NCBI GenBank assembly: GCA_035555975.1 | Contig: DATMFV010000057.1 | Coordinates: forward strand, 1-58,733 | Length of the DNA: 58,733 nucleotides | Origin: DATMFV01 sp035555975 | Lineage (GTDB): Bacteria; Verrucomicrobiota; Verrucomicrobiia; Chthoniobacterales; Chthoniobacteraceae | Direction of reading: 5' to 3' | Part shown: piece after piece, positions 28,136-36,056 of the stretch | Layout of the letters: each line of letters begins with the position of its first letter | Numbering within the stretch: the first letter of the stretch is position 1 | Translations under genes and position numbers: made by a program | The notes under the pieces: generated by a model | Seen by the model: the letters and a program-made list of their open reading frames with translations, nothing else | Told to the model about the DNA's origin: nothing | Database searches by the model: none

Positions 28136-29308
28136 ATGTTAGCGCGCGATTACCTTGTCATCGGTGCCGGACTCGCCGGGGCCGCCGTCTGCGAAACCTT
28201 GCGGGAATACGATCCGAAGGGGTCGGTCACCATGGTCGGCAACGAGTCGGCCCTGCCGTACGACCGTTCGCGCTTGGCGGAGGGGGTGCTCAAGGCGCCG
28301 ACGCCGGAACTGGAGGCGATCACCTTCCGCCCCCGCGAATGGTATGAAAAACACCGGATCGAACTCCGGCTGGAGACGATTTTGACCGAGTTGAACCTTG
28401 AGCGCCGCCTGGCGGTGCTCAATTCGGGGCAGGTGATCAGCTTTCGCAAGGCATGCCTGGCGACCGGGAGCCGCGCCCGCCGTCCGCAGGTGGTCGGGGC
28501 GCAGCTTGGCGGCGTCGTGGCCGCGCGGCAGCTCCGCGATTTTCTGGCGATGCGGGAAATGGCGCTCTCCGCAAAGAACATCATCGTGATCGGCGGCGGG
28601 CTGCTCGCGGCGGAAGTTGCGGCGGCGTTGCGCGAAATGGGACTCGGGGTGAGCCTCCTTAGTCCCCAGAAACATCTCTGGCAACAATGGCTCGACCCCC
28701 GGAGCGCCGAGTGGGTGACCGGTTTTTTCGAGGAACGGGGCGTCCCCCTGCTGCACGAAGCCCTCAACGGTTTCGAGGGGAAAACCGTCCTCAAGAACAT
28801 CCAGACCAAGAGCGGACTGCGGGTGCCGTGCGGGCTGGCGGTCCTCGCGCTCGGGCTTGACCTCAACCTCGGGCTGGTCACGCGGACGCCGCTCGGCTCG
28901 CCGGAAGGAGTGCCGGTCAGCGACCTCCTTGAGACCGACGAAAAGGGGATCTACGCCGTGGGCGATGTGGCGCTTTTCCCCGATCCGCTCTTTGGCGGGG
29001 TGCGCCGCAGCGAACACAAGGAGAGCACGCTGGCGCAGGCGAAGATCGTCGGCGGCAACATCACCGGGAAAAAGCGGCAGCGTTACAAACCGTTTCCGCA
29101 TCACGGCGTCACCCTGTTCAGAACGGCGTTTGAGTTCGTCGGCGATTTTCGCACGCCGCCGACGCGGTTTGAGATCGACGGCGATCTCTCCAAGGGGCGC
29201 TTTACAGCCCATTACTGGCAGGGAAGCAAACGGGTCGCGGCCTTCCTCTGCAACCCGCCCGCCGGAGCGGCGGAGGCGGCGCAGGAGGCGATCGTCAAGA
29301 ACCGGTAG
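28136..29308 (+). CDS. NAD(P)/FAD-dependent oxidoreductase (ferredoxin-reductase/AIF type)
   Basis: Protein of 390 residues. The N-terminal FAD Rossmann motif is YLVIGAGLAGAAVCETL; the NAD(P) Rossmann motif is IIVIGGGLLAAEVAAAL, with an Ala where a third Gly is usual. IYAVGDVALFPDP is the conserved FAD-binding ATG-DxA region. The C-terminal part (TLFRTAFEFVGDFR, FTAHYWQGSKRVAAFLCNPP) matches the reductase dimerisation domain of this superfamily, whose members pass electrons from NAD(P)H to ferredoxins or rubredoxins. The partner is unknown. A single gene here; a repeat cluster follows it. Confidence 0.9.
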   Translation: MLARDYLVIGAGLAGAAVCETLREYDPKGSVTMVGNESALPYDRSRLAEGVLKAPTPELEAITFRPREWYEKHRIELRLETILTELNLERRLAVLNSGQVISFRKACLATGSRARRPQVVGAQLGGVVAARQLRDFLAMREMALSAKNIIVIGGGLLAAEVAAALREMGLGVSLLSPQKHLWQQWLDPRSAEWVTGFFEERGVPLLHEALNGFEGKTVLKNIQTKSGLRVPCGLAVLALGLDLNLGLVTRTPLGSPEGVPVSDLLETDEKGIYAVGDVALFPDPLFGGVRRSEHKESTLAQAKIVGGNITGKKRQRYKPFPHHGVTLFRTAFEFVGDFRTPPTRFEIDGDLSKGRFTAHYWQGSKRVAAFLCNPPAGAAEAAQEAIVKNR

Positions 29309-29312
29309 AACC

Positions 29313-29360
29313 GCGCGCGGAACGGCAGGGTCGACCTGCCCGTCGACCGCGGCGTTGGAG
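29313..29360 (+). repeat. REP-like dispersed repeat, copy D (short)
   Basis: GCGCGGAA is followed by a hairpin, GGTCGAC (29329-29335) with GTCGACC (29342-29348), then CGCGGCGTTGGAG. The order and the GCGGsGTTGGAG tail match the copies at 34230, 55834 (reverse) and 57272. Confidence 0.55.
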
Positions 29361-29376
29361 ACCCGATGTGAACCAA

Positions 29377-29458
29377 GGGCCAACGGCCCGCAATCCCTCA
29401 GCCCAGCCCGCCAGGGCTGGGTACTCGTTTGGTCGGATGATGCGGTCTGAAGGACCGC
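29377..29458 (+). repeat. Three tandem small hairpins before rpmI
   Basis: Three perfect inverted repeats follow each other: GGGCC-aac-GGCCC (29377-29389), CCCAGCCC-gcca-GGGCTGGG (29402-29421) and GCGGTC-tgaag-GACCGC (29442-29458). The 250-bp gap before rpmI is otherwise non-coding. This may be a second repeat family or a structured leader; no T-run follows. Confidence 0.4.
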
Positions 29459-29555
29459 GATACTCCCAGGGGCTACCGCATCGGGGCAAAAATTTTAAGC
29501 CGCCGCTCGTGAAAAATCTTGCCATTTCGCGCGCCCCTTCTATTTTTGCCCGTCC

Positions 29556-29765
29556 ATGCCAAAAGCTATCGCACGTCGCAAGACGAGGAAAGCCGTGGCC
29601 AAGCGGTTCAAGATTACGGGAACGGGCAAAGTGCTCCGCGCACATGCCTCCCGGCGGCACCTCTTGCAGAGCAAGAGCGCCAAGCGCAAGCGCAAGCTTG
29701 CCAAAGCCGGTCTCGTGGACGTGACTGACATGGCCCGGATCAAGGAAAACCTGCCGTTCGCGTAA
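29556..29765 (+). CDS. rpmI: Ribosomal protein bL35
   Basis: Protein of 69 residues, full length. MPKAIARRKTRKAVAKRFKITGTGKV and ASRRHLLQSKSAKRKRKL are characteristic of bL35, a basic protein of the large subunit. It is followed by rplT as in most bacteria. The usual upstream infC is absent here, which is unusual but not rare outside the classical cluster. Confidence 0.97.
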   Translation: MPKAIARRKTRKAVAKRFKITGTGKVLRAHASRRHLLQSKSAKRKRKLAKAGLVDVTDMARIKENLPFA

Positions 29766-29890
29766 CGCGAATCCCAAGGCCGGTTTTACGTCCGCCTGCC
29801 TGACCTTTAAAAAAGGTTGCCTCCAGCGAGCGAGGCACGGCGGACGATCAACCAGAAAAAACAGCACGCTGGAAAGAAAGATAAAACAAG

Positions 29891-30265
29891 ATGCCAAGAG
29901 CAACCAATGCACCCGCGAGCCGTGAACGGCGCAAGCGGGTCGTCGACAAGGCCCGGGGATTCCGCGGCCGCCGTTCCAAACTGTTCCGCTACGCGAAAAA
30001 CGCGATCATGAAGGCGGAGTACTGGTCGTACCGCGACCGTAAGAACCGCAAGCGGAGCTTCCGCCGCCTCTGGATCACCCGTCTGAGCGCCGCCTGCCGG
30101 GCCAACGGGATCACCTACAGCCGATTTATCGAAGGGCTCTCCGCAAGCGGAAGCCAACTCGACCGCAAGGTGCTGGCCGATCTCGCCGTGACCGACGAAG
30201 CCGCCTTCCAGGCGATCGTCAAAAAGGCGGTGGTGGCCCTGGAAAACAAGAAGAGCGCCGCGTAA
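29891..30265 (+). CDS. rplT: Ribosomal protein bL20
   Basis: Protein of 124 residues. The basic N-terminus (ASRERRKRVVDKARGFRGRRSKLFRYAKNAIMKAEYWSYRDRKNRKR) followed by LWITRLSAACRANGITYSRFIEGL is diagnostic. It is essential for 23S rRNA folding. In several bacteria L20 represses its own operon through a leader structure. Here a 125-nt gap separates it from rpmI, with a small hairpin (ACCTTT-aaa-AAAGGT near 29801-29815), but autoregulation is not shown by the sequence. Confidence 0.97.
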   Translation: MPRATNAPASRERRKRVVDKARGFRGRRSKLFRYAKNAIMKAEYWSYRDRKNRKRSFRRLWITRLSAACRANGITYSRFIEGLSASGSQLDRKVLADLAVTDEAAFQAIVKKAVVALENKKSAA

Positions 30266-30319
30266 GCCGCGCCCGCCTTTTTCCAGCCGGTTACAACAGC
30301 ACTTTTTCACCACTTTTGC

Positions 30320-30360
30320 GGCCAGCGTTGCTTTTGCGCAGCGCTGGCCTTTTTTCTTTT
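30320..30360 (+). terminator. Strong intrinsic terminator between rplT and pheS
   Basis: GGCCAGCG (30320-30327) pairs with CGCTGGCC (30342-30349), followed by a T-rich run 30350-30360. It ends rpmI-rplT transcription or attenuates into pheST, which starts 60 nt later. I saw no Phe-rich leader peptide with a start codon before it. Confidence 0.85.
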
Positions 30361-30419
30361 GCCATCGCCCGCCTGCCGGGATGAGACTGGCAAAAGCTCC
30401 TCTTTTTCTTTACCCATCT

Positions 30420-31436
30420 ATGGAACAGCAACTCGAAGATTACCGCCTGGAAGCCCTGCACGGGATTGCCGCGGCGGCGGATGAAACGGCCCTGGAGACC
30501 GTTCGCATCGCCTTTCTCGGGCGGGCCGGGAAGGTCTCGGCCGTGAGCGAGGGGATGAAGTCCCTTTCCCGCGAGGAAAAGCCGCGCGTCGGCAAAAAGC
30601 TCAACGAAGTCCGTACGGCGATCACCGCTGCGTATGAAGCGCGCCGCAGCGAACTCGAAAACGAGCGCGACGCAGCCGCCCTGCGCGGGATCGACCTGAC
30701 GCTTCCCGGGACCGCCCGGTTTGAAGGATCGCTGCACCCGATCACCCAACTGCTCGACCGGGCGATCTCCATCTTCCGGCAGATGGGCTTCGCGCTCGCC
30801 GACGGGCCCGACATCGAGACCGAGTGGCATTGTTTCGACGCGCTCAACACGCCGCCCGACCACCCCGCGCGTAACGAGGGCGACACTTTTTACCTCCCTG
30901 ACGGGCGACTGCTCCGTTCGCAGACTTCCACCGTGCAGGTCCGTACGATGGAGACCACGCCGCCGCCGGTCCGGATCATCGCGCCGGGCGGGGTCTACCG
31001 CCGCGACGAGGTCGATGCAACCCACCTCGCCCAGTTTACGCAGATCGAGGGGCTTTACGTCGACGAAGGAGTCACCCTGGGCGACCTGAAGGGGACGATC
31101 AATTTCTTCTTCCGCGAACTGCTCGGCTCCGATGTGCAGGTGCGGATGCGCCCTCACTTCTTTCCTTTCACCGAGCCGAGTTTCGAGATCGACATCAAAG
31201 CGGCGGCGCTGGGGCGCGGCGACCGCTGGCTGGAACTGGCCGGGTGCGGCATGGTCGACCCCGCCGTCTTTGGGCAGATCAACGGCAAACGGGGCGACAC
31301 CGCCTACGATCCGGAGAAATACACCGGGTTTGCCTTCGGCTTCGGCCTCGACCGGCTCGCGATGATTTTGAGCGGCGTTCACGACATCCGGCTCTTCACT
31401 GAAAACGACATCCGCTTTTTGGCTCAATACCCTTAA
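30420..31436 (+). CDS. pheS: Phenylalanyl-tRNA synthetase alpha subunit
   Basis: Protein of 338 residues. I chose the ATG at 30420 (MEQQLEDYRLEAL) over the in-frame ATG at 30381, which adds only 13 atypical residues. The N-terminal coiled coil contacts the tRNA. The class-II catalytic core shows GSLHPITQLLDRAI, TEWHCFDALNTPPDHPARNEGDTFY, QTSTVQVR, RVYRRDEVDATHLAQFTQ-like sequence and the C-terminal FAFGFGLDRLAMI motif 3. It forms the alpha2-beta2 enzyme with pheT, which follows after 8 nt. Confidence 0.97.
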   Translation: MEQQLEDYRLEALHGIAAAADETALETVRIAFLGRAGKVSAVSEGMKSLSREEKPRVGKKLNEVRTAITAAYEARRSELENERDAAALRGIDLTLPGTARFEGSLHPITQLLDRAISIFRQMGFALADGPDIETEWHCFDALNTPPDHPARNEGDTFYLPDGRLLRSQTSTVQVRTMETTPPPVRIIAPGGVYRRDEVDATHLAQFTQIEGLYVDEGVTLGDLKGTINFFFRELLGSDVQVRMRPHFFPFTEPSFEIDIKAAALGRGDRWLELAGCGMVDPAVFGQINGKRGDTAYDPEKYTGFAFGFGLDRLAMILSGVHDIRLFTENDIRFLAQYP

Positions 31437-31444
31437 ACCTTTTC

Positions 31445-33832
31445 ATGAAAGTTTCTCTTAACTGGCTCAAAGAACGGGTCGATCTCCCGGCGGAGGTGGC
31501 GACCTTGTGTGATCTGTTGACGCGCGCCGGCGTGGAAGTCGAAGGGATCGAACAGAGCGGCGTGGCGATCGACAAGGTGGTGGTGGCGCAGATCCTCGAA
31601 TCAAACCCCCACCCGGGGGCCGACCGCCTGAGCGTCTGCCGCGTGGATGACGGCTCCGGGGAGCCGCGCCAGATTGTCTGCGGTGCGAAAAATTACAAGG
31701 TCGGCGACAAGGTGCCGCTGGCGCTGCCGGGCGCGGTGTTGCCGGGCGATTTCAAGATCAAGGTCGGCAAGCTGCGCGGGGTGCAGAGCGAAGGGATGAT
31801 GTGCAGCGCCAAGGAGTTGCAGGTGGCCGAGGATGCCGCGGGGCTGCTGATCCTTTCGCCCGGGGCAACCGTCGGCGCGCCGATCTCAAGCGCGTTTCCT
31901 TCCGACACGGTGCTCGATTTGGAGGTGACGCCGAACCGGCCCGATCTGTTGAGCTACACCGGCATGGCCCGCGAGGTGGCGACGTTGCTCAAGCAAGCGT
32001 TCCGCACGGAGGCGGAGACGCCGTTTCCGGCGGCGGCGAGCGGGGAGATCGTGCTCGAAGCGGCCGAAGCGTGCCCGTTTTATTCGGCGCACCGGATCAC
32101 CGGCGTGAAGGTGGCCCCCAGCCCCGAGTGGCTGGTCCGCAAGCTCGAAGCTTCCGGCCTGCGTCCGATCAACAATGTCGTCGACGTGACCAACCTGGTG
32201 ATGCTCGAGACCGGGCAGCCGCTCCACGCGTTTGATGTCGCAAAGCTCAGCGGTCCGATCACCGTTCGCAAGGCGCGGGCGGACGAAAAGCTGCTCGCGC
32301 TCGACGGCAGGGAGTACACGCTTGGCGGGGGAGACCTCGTGATCGCCGACGGCGAAAAAGCGCAGGCGATCGCCGGGGTGATGGGGGGCGAGGAGAGCGG
32401 TGTCACCGAAACGACGACCGACCTGCTTCTCGAAAGCGCCTGGTTCCAGCCTGCCGGGGTGCGTCGGACCTCGCGGCGGCTCGCGCTTTCGACCGATTCG
32501 AGCTACCGCTTTGAACGGAGCGTCGACCCTGCCGGGGTTCTGGCCGCTTCGGCCCAGGCGGTCCGGCTGATCGTGGAACTGGCGGGCGGCGAAGCGGCGG
32601 CGGGCGTGGAAACCGTCGGAACGCTTCCGCAGCGCGGCGGCGCCGTACCGTTCCGGCTGGAACGTTGCCGCGCCATTCTGGGAACCGAAGTGGAGCGCGA
32701 AACTGCGGACGCCATTTTGAGCGGCTTCGGCCTGACCCCCTCGGGCGACGGCTGGATCGTTCCGTCGTTCCGTCCTGACCTGACGCGCGAAATCGACCTG
32801 ATCGAGGAGATCGCCCGGGTGATCGGGATCGACGCCGTTCCGGCGCGCGAACAGGCCCGGTTCACCGGCGCTTCGGAGGCCGACCAGTGGCACGACCGCG
32901 CGATGCGCCTGCGCCGTCACCTCGCGGGGGAAGGTTTCCGCGAAGCCCGCAGCCTGACGCTGATTTCCGAGCGCGCGCTGGCTCAATTCCCCGCGCCGGA
33001 AGTGCTCCGGGTGCGCAATCCGTTGAGCGAAGACGAGGTGATTTTAAGGCCGAGCCTTCTTCCCGGTCTTTTGACGGCGTTGACGCACAACCTCCGCAAC
33101 GGGAGCGACGATGTGCGGCTCTTTGAACTCGGGCGGACCTTCCTCCCGGTCAAGAGCCCCAAGGAACGCGAGGAGCGGACGGCGCTCGCCTGGGTCATGA
33201 CCGGCGGGGCGGTCCCCGCTTCGTGGCGGGATGCAAAACCGCGCGAGGCCGACCTGTTTGACCTGAAGGCGGTCGTGCTCGACCTCCTCCCGCTGGTTTC
33301 CCGCGGTGGCGTGACGCTGGAGCCGACCGAACACCCGGCGCTGGCGCTCGCGTTTGAAGTCCGCTTCGGGCGGCGGGCGGTCGGCATCGCCGGACAGCTT
33401 CTGCCCGCGCGCGCCCGTGAACTCGACGCCACCGCGCCGGTATTGGTGGCGGAGATCGACCTCGACGCCTTTGCGCTTCGCACAAGCCGGTCGCGCTTTG
33501 TCGAACTGCCGAAGTTTCCGGCGGTCACCCGCGACATCGCCATGCTCGTCCCGCGCGATCTGCCGCACGGGGCGATCGAGGCGGCGCTGCTCGGCGCGAA
33601 GGAGGAGTGGCTCGCCAAAGTGGAGCTTTTCGACGTCTTTACCGACCCGGCCGGGGAAAAGATTCCAGCCGACAAAAAATCGGTCGCGTATGCGTTGACT
33701 TATCGCTCCAGTGAGCGGACATTGACCGCAGATGAAGCCATGGCGGTGCACGAGCGCCTCAAGGCACGTCTCAAGAGCGAACTGGCGAAAGCGGCTGGCA
33801 CGGAAGGCGGGGTGGTGGAATTTCGCGAGTAA
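31445..33832 (+). CDS. pheT: Phenylalanyl-tRNA synthetase beta subunit
   Basis: Protein of 795 residues, full length. Domains in order: EMAP-type tRNA-binding domain (KVVVAQILESNPHPGADRL), B3/4 editing domain (about 200-370; NVVDVTNLVMLETGQPLHAFD), B5 (SFRPDLTREIDLIEEIARVIG), a catalytically inactive class-II core (NPLSEDEVILRPSLLPGLL) and the C-terminal ferredoxin-like anticodon-binding domain (KFPAVTRDIAMLVP). It pairs with PheS to charge and proofread tRNA-Phe. It lies 8 nt after pheS and is probably co-transcribed with it. Confidence 0.97.
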   Translation: MKVSLNWLKERVDLPAEVATLCDLLTRAGVEVEGIEQSGVAIDKVVVAQILESNPHPGADRLSVCRVDDGSGEPRQIVCGAKNYKVGDKVPLALPGAVLPGDFKIKVGKLRGVQSEGMMCSAKELQVAEDAAGLLILSPGATVGAPISSAFPSDTVLDLEVTPNRPDLLSYTGMAREVATLLKQAFRTEAETPFPAAASGEIVLEAAEACPFYSAHRITGVKVAPSPEWLVRKLEASGLRPINNVVDVTNLVMLETGQPLHAFDVAKLSGPITVRKARADEKLLALDGREYTLGGGDLVIADGEKAQAIAGVMGGEESGVTETTTDLLLESAWFQPAGVRRTSRRLALSTDSSYRFERSVDPAGVLAASAQAVRLIVELAGGEAAAGVETVGTLPQRGGAVPFRLERCRAILGTEVERETADAILSGFGLTPSGDGWIVPSFRPDLTREIDLIEEIARVIGIDAVPAREQARFTGASEADQWHDRAMRLRRHLAGEGFREARSLTLISERALAQFPAPEVLRVRNPLSEDEVILRPSLLPGLLTALTHNLRNGSDDVRLFELGRTFLPVKSPKEREERTALAWVMTGGAVPASWRDAKPREADLFDLKAVVLDLLPLVSRGGVTLEPTEHPALALAFEVRFGRRAVGIAGQLLPARARELDATAPVLVAEIDLDAFALRTSRSRFVELPKFPAVTRDIAMLVPRDLPHGAIEAALLGAKEEWLAKVELFDVFTDPAGEKIPADKKSVAYALTYRSSERTLTADEAMAVHERLKARLKSELAKAAGTEGGVVEFRE

Positions 33833-33853
33833 TGGTTTCGAAGGAGACCGCTC

Positions 33854-33882
33854 TGGACGTTCATCCCGATCTTTGCTATAAG
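33854..33882 (+). promoter_or_regulatory. Sigma70-type promoter of the 6S-like RNA
   Basis: TGGACG (33854-33859, 4/6 to TTGACA), a 17-nt spacer, then TATAAG (33877-33882). Transcription would begin near 33889, about 25 nt before the closing stem. Confidence 0.55.
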
Positions 33883-33912
33883 TATCAGGAGATTTTTAGA
33901 AAACTTTTCGAA

Positions 33913-34090
33913 TTTTACCCTGCGGTGTACGTGGTTTCAGGCGGCAGCTCCCGGACCGTAGTTACACAGTAAGGAGGTCGAGGACGCGGTCCTATGACAT
34001 GCCTTCATTGGAAGTCAGAAGACCGGACGAGACCACCACCGTTTCCTTGGGGAACGGGTAATGCTCCTCAGCGGCACCTGCGGGGTAAAA
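33913..34090 (+). ncRNA. ssrS: Probable 6S RNA
   Basis: Length about 178 nt. TTTTACCC (33913-33920) pairs with GGGTAAAA (34083-34090), and the stem continues inward for seven more pairs with one T bulge (33921-33927 with 34075-34082). A small hairpin, CCGTTTCC-ttg-GGGAACGG (34039-34057), sits where the 3' side of the 6S central bubble forms a hairpin. The 5' side carries CTGCGGTGTACG, similar to the CTGAGATGTTCG of E. coli 6S. It has its own promoter and a strong terminator. 6S RNA binds the sigma70 RNA polymerase holoenzyme. The identification is by structure and short motifs only. SRP RNA and tmRNA signatures are absent. Confidence 0.6.
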
Positions 34091-34091
34091 T

Positions 34092-34138
34092 GGCACCCTT
34101 GAAGGAGATCCCCTCCTTCGGGGGTGCCGCTTTTTTTT
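34092..34138 (+). terminator. Intrinsic terminator of the 6S-like RNA
   Basis: GGCACCC (34092-34098) pairs with GGGTGCC (34122-34128); the inner stem is GAAGGA (34101-34106) with TCCTTC (34114-34119). An eight-T run follows at 34131-34138. Confidence 0.9.
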
Positions 34139-34165
34139 GGAGGAGAGGCAAGGGTCGGGAAAACA

Positions 34166-34201
34166 AAAAAGGCCGCCCGGCAGAAGCGAGGCGACCTTTT
34201 T
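34166..34201. terminator. Bidirectional terminator
   Basis: AAAAAGG-c-CGCC (34166-34177) pairs with GGCG-a-CCTTTTT (34190-34201), giving a T-run on both strands. It can terminate the minus-strand lipoprotein gene and back up the 6S terminator. Confidence 0.75.
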
Positions 34202-34229
34202 GAAAGGGGTATTTTATGAGGTCCACCCC

Positions 34230-34290
34230 GGCGCGGAAACGCGCTGGGCGGACCTTCGCGTCCGCCGTGGCGTTTGAGGCCCGAGGCGGA
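34230..34290 (+). repeat. REP-like dispersed repeat, copy C
   Basis: GGCGCGGAAACGCG is followed by CTGGGCGGACCT, CGCGTCCGCCG and TGGCGTTTGAGG. The GGCGGAC/GTCCGCC arms pair. The order matches copies at 29313, 55834 (reverse) and 57272. Confidence 0.65.
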
Positions 34291-34332
34291 AACAGGGTGG
34301 AGCGAACTCCAGGATGTACCGTGCCGTTGGCC

Positions 34333-34551
34333 TTAGCTGCAGCAGGAAGCGCCCGACTTCTTCGTGGTCTTGGCGGCTTTGTCCTTGGTGGTGCAGCAGC
34401 TCTTGGCAGCGCCCGGCTTGGCCGTGGTGCAGCACGCCTTGGCGGCGGTGCCACCGGTGAGCGGGCAGGCGCCATGTTTTGGCGCGGTTTGGCAGGCGCT
34501 GAAGCTGAGCGAAAGCGCGACGGCACTTAGGGAGGCGAGAATGGTTTTCAT
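34333..34551 (-). CDS. Small Cys-pair lipoprotein-like protein
   Basis: Protein of 72 residues. The signal peptide MKTILASLSAVALSLSFSAC ends in a probable lipobox (SFSAC; Phe at -3 is unusual). The mature part is a low-complexity, Lys/Thr/Ala-rich chain with three Cys pairs in similar settings (AKACCTTAK, AKSCCTTKD, GASCCS), plus one further Cys in HGACPLTGG. The repeated Cys pairs suggest metal binding or disulfide linkage in the periplasm. No family is recognised. It lies 35 nt downstream of hisC on the same strand, perhaps by chance, since terminators and a repeat follow it. Confidence 0.7.
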   Translation of the reverse strand: MKTILASLSAVALSLSFSACQTAPKHGACPLTGGTAAKACCTTAKPGAAKSCCTTKDKAAKTTKKSGASCCS

Positions 34552-34586
34552 AACGGCGTGGAAGCTATGTCATTGTTTTTGCGGAA

Positions 34587-35696
34587 TCAAGGCTTTCCGA
34601 CCGGCGTGCCGATCCGCGAAAGCGCCTGGATGAACCGGGTGTTCTGTTCCATCGTGCCGATGGAGACCCGCACCCATTCCGGAAGGCCGTACGAAGTCAT
34701 GTCGCGGATGATGATCCCGCATTGCATCAACGCTTGGAAGAGCGCCTTGCCGTCGCCGACCTTGACGAGGACGAAGTTGGCATGGCTCGGCACGAACTTG
34801 AGCCCGAGCGAGGCAAAACTGCGCTGGAGGTATTCGCGCCCTTCGTCGGTCAACTGGCGGGTCGCCTCCTGGTGTTCGTCGTCGAGCAGGCCGGCGAGCG
34901 CACCCGCCTGGGCGATGCCGTTGGCGTTGAACGGCTGGCGCGTTTTCTGAAGCACGTCGATCAGGTCGCGATGCCCGATGCCGTAGCCGATCCGGAGATT
35001 GGCCAGCCCCTGGATCTTGGAAAAAGTCCGCAGGACGATCACGTTTTCCCGCCCTTCGCGGATGAACTTGAGCGTGTCGGGCGGGTTGGGGAGAAACTCG
35101 TAGTACGCCTCGTCAAAGACGATGACCACCCGCTCTGGCACCTGGTCGACAAAGCGGTCGATCTCCGCCTGCGAGACAATGGTCCCGGTCGGGTTGTTCG
35201 GATTGGTGACGAAGATCTCCTTGGTTTTGGGGGTGATCGCGGCGGCCATCGCGTCGAGGTCATGGCAGAAGTGGGGGTCGTCGACGGCGATCGTCCGCGC
35301 TCCGAAAAGCTGGGCCATCAACCCGTAGACGGCAAAGGCGTGCTTGGCAGTGACGATTTCATCCCCCGCCTGGAGAAACCCCTTGCCGATAAATTCGATG
35401 ATCTCATTGGAACCGTTGCCGAGGATGATATTTTCCCGGGCGAGGCCGAATTTCTCCGCGATCGCCTCCCGCAGGTAGTAGCCCCCGCCGTCCGGATAGA
35501 AATGACTCCGTTCGATCGCCTCGCGCATCGCTTCGAGCGCCTTGGGCGAGGGGCCGAGCGGGTTTTCGTTCGAGGCAAGCTTGATGATCTCCGACGGGGC
35601 GACTCCGAGTTCCCGCGCGACATCCTCAATCGGCTTGCCCGGTTCGTAAGAGATCAGTTCGCGAAGCTGTGGGTTGGCATGGTTCCAGATCGACAT
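34587..35696 (-). CDS. hisC: Histidinol-phosphate aminotransferase
   Basis: Protein of 369 residues; the ATG at 35696 begins MSIWNHANPQLRELISYEPG. This is a PLP fold-type I enzyme: KLASNENPLGPSPKALEAM, NIILGNGSNEIIEFIGKGFL, NPNNPTGTIVSQAEI, VFDEAYYEF, and the PLP Lys in RTFSKIQGLANLRIGYGIG. It converts imidazole-acetol phosphate to histidinol phosphate in histidine synthesis; related enzymes also act on aromatic amino acids. No other his genes are adjacent. Confidence 0.93.
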   Translation of the reverse strand: MSIWNHANPQLRELISYEPGKPIEDVARELGVAPSEIIKLASNENPLGPSPKALEAMREAIERSHFYPDGGGYYLREAIAEKFGLARENIILGNGSNEIIEFIGKGFLQAGDEIVTAKHAFAVYGLMAQLFGARTIAVDDPHFCHDLDAMAAAITPKTKEIFVTNPNNPTGTIVSQAEIDRFVDQVPERVVIVFDEAYYEFLPNPPDTLKFIREGRENVIVLRTFSKIQGLANLRIGYGIGHRDLIDVLQKTRQPFNANGIAQAGALAGLLDDEHQEATRQLTDEGREYLQRSFASLGLKFVPSHANFVLVKVGDGKALFQALMQCGIIIRDMTSYGLPEWVRVSIGTMEQNTRFIQALSRIGTPVGKP

Positions 35697-35768
35697 AAAG
35701 GAAGAGGATCGTAAAGCGCCCCGCACCGAAGCGCAAGCGGAGAGAGAAGGGGAAGGGTGAACATCATT

Positions 35769-35797
35769 TTGACATCATTCGTTAAATGATGTATCAA
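35769..35797 (+). promoter_or_regulatory. vapBC promoter with operator palindrome in the spacer
   Basis: TTGACA (35769-35774), a 17-nt spacer, then TATCAA (35792-35797). The perfect inverted repeat CATCATT-cgtta-AATGATG (35773-35791) spans the -35 and spacer, and TGACAT/ATGTCA (35770-35775 and 35797-35802) frame the site. This is ideal for VapB-VapC repression. The predicted transcription start falls at or next to the ATG at 35805, so the mRNA may be leaderless. Confidence 0.7.
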
Positions 35798-35804
35798 TGT
35801 CATC

Positions 35805-36056
35805 ATGATGCGTACTCAGATTCAGTTTCCGGACCCGCTTTACCGGCGACTAAAAGAGATCGCCGAACAGCAGGACTGGTCGCTTTCGGAGGTGATGCGC
35901 AAGGCTGCGGAGCATTTTGTCACCCGCTTTCCCGAGGGACGGAAGCCGAAAACCGTCTGGCGTTTTCCCACGCTGGATTGCGGGGGCGATTTTCTCACCG
36001 ATCCTGCGCGGCTCCGCCCGGAAGCCGATGCGATCCTTGAACGCAACGCGTCATGA
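35805..36056 (+). CDS. vapB: VapB-like antitoxin
   Basis: Protein of 83 residues. The N-terminus RTQIQFPDPLYRRLKEIAEQQDWSLSEVMRKAAEHFV is a ribbon-helix-helix DNA-binding domain. The C-terminal tail (FPEGRKPKTVWRFPTLDCGGDFL) would wrap the toxin. Two Met codons (35805 and 35808) are possible starts; either suits a leaderless message. The stop overlaps the toxin start (ATGA). It is expected to neutralise VapC and repress the operon through the adjacent palindrome. Confidence 0.85.
   Translation: MMRTQIQFPDPLYRRLKEIAEQQDWSLSEVMRKAAEHFVTRFPEGRKPKTVWRFPTLDCGGDFLTDPARLRPEADAILERNAS

Larger units (their letters stand above)
33833..34332. other. Gene-free 500-bp stretch holding the 6S-like RNA, terminators and a repeat
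   Basis: No protein gene is supported. In order it holds a promoter (33854-33882), a structured RNA (33913-34090), its terminator (34092-34138), a bidirectional terminator (34166-34201) and REP-like repeat copy C (34230-34290). Each is listed on its own. Confidence 0.6.

Noticed and set aside
29309..29555. A tRNA or CRISPR-like array in the gap before rpmI
   Set aside because: The palindromes differ from each other and lack equal spacers; no cloverleaf could be drawn.
33994..34203. A 69-residue frame in the gap after pheT
   Set aside because: Overlaps the structured RNA and its terminator and has no protein-like features.
35786..36040. An alternative frame over vapB
   Set aside because: Overlaps the antitoxin in another frame without its ribbon-helix-helix pattern.
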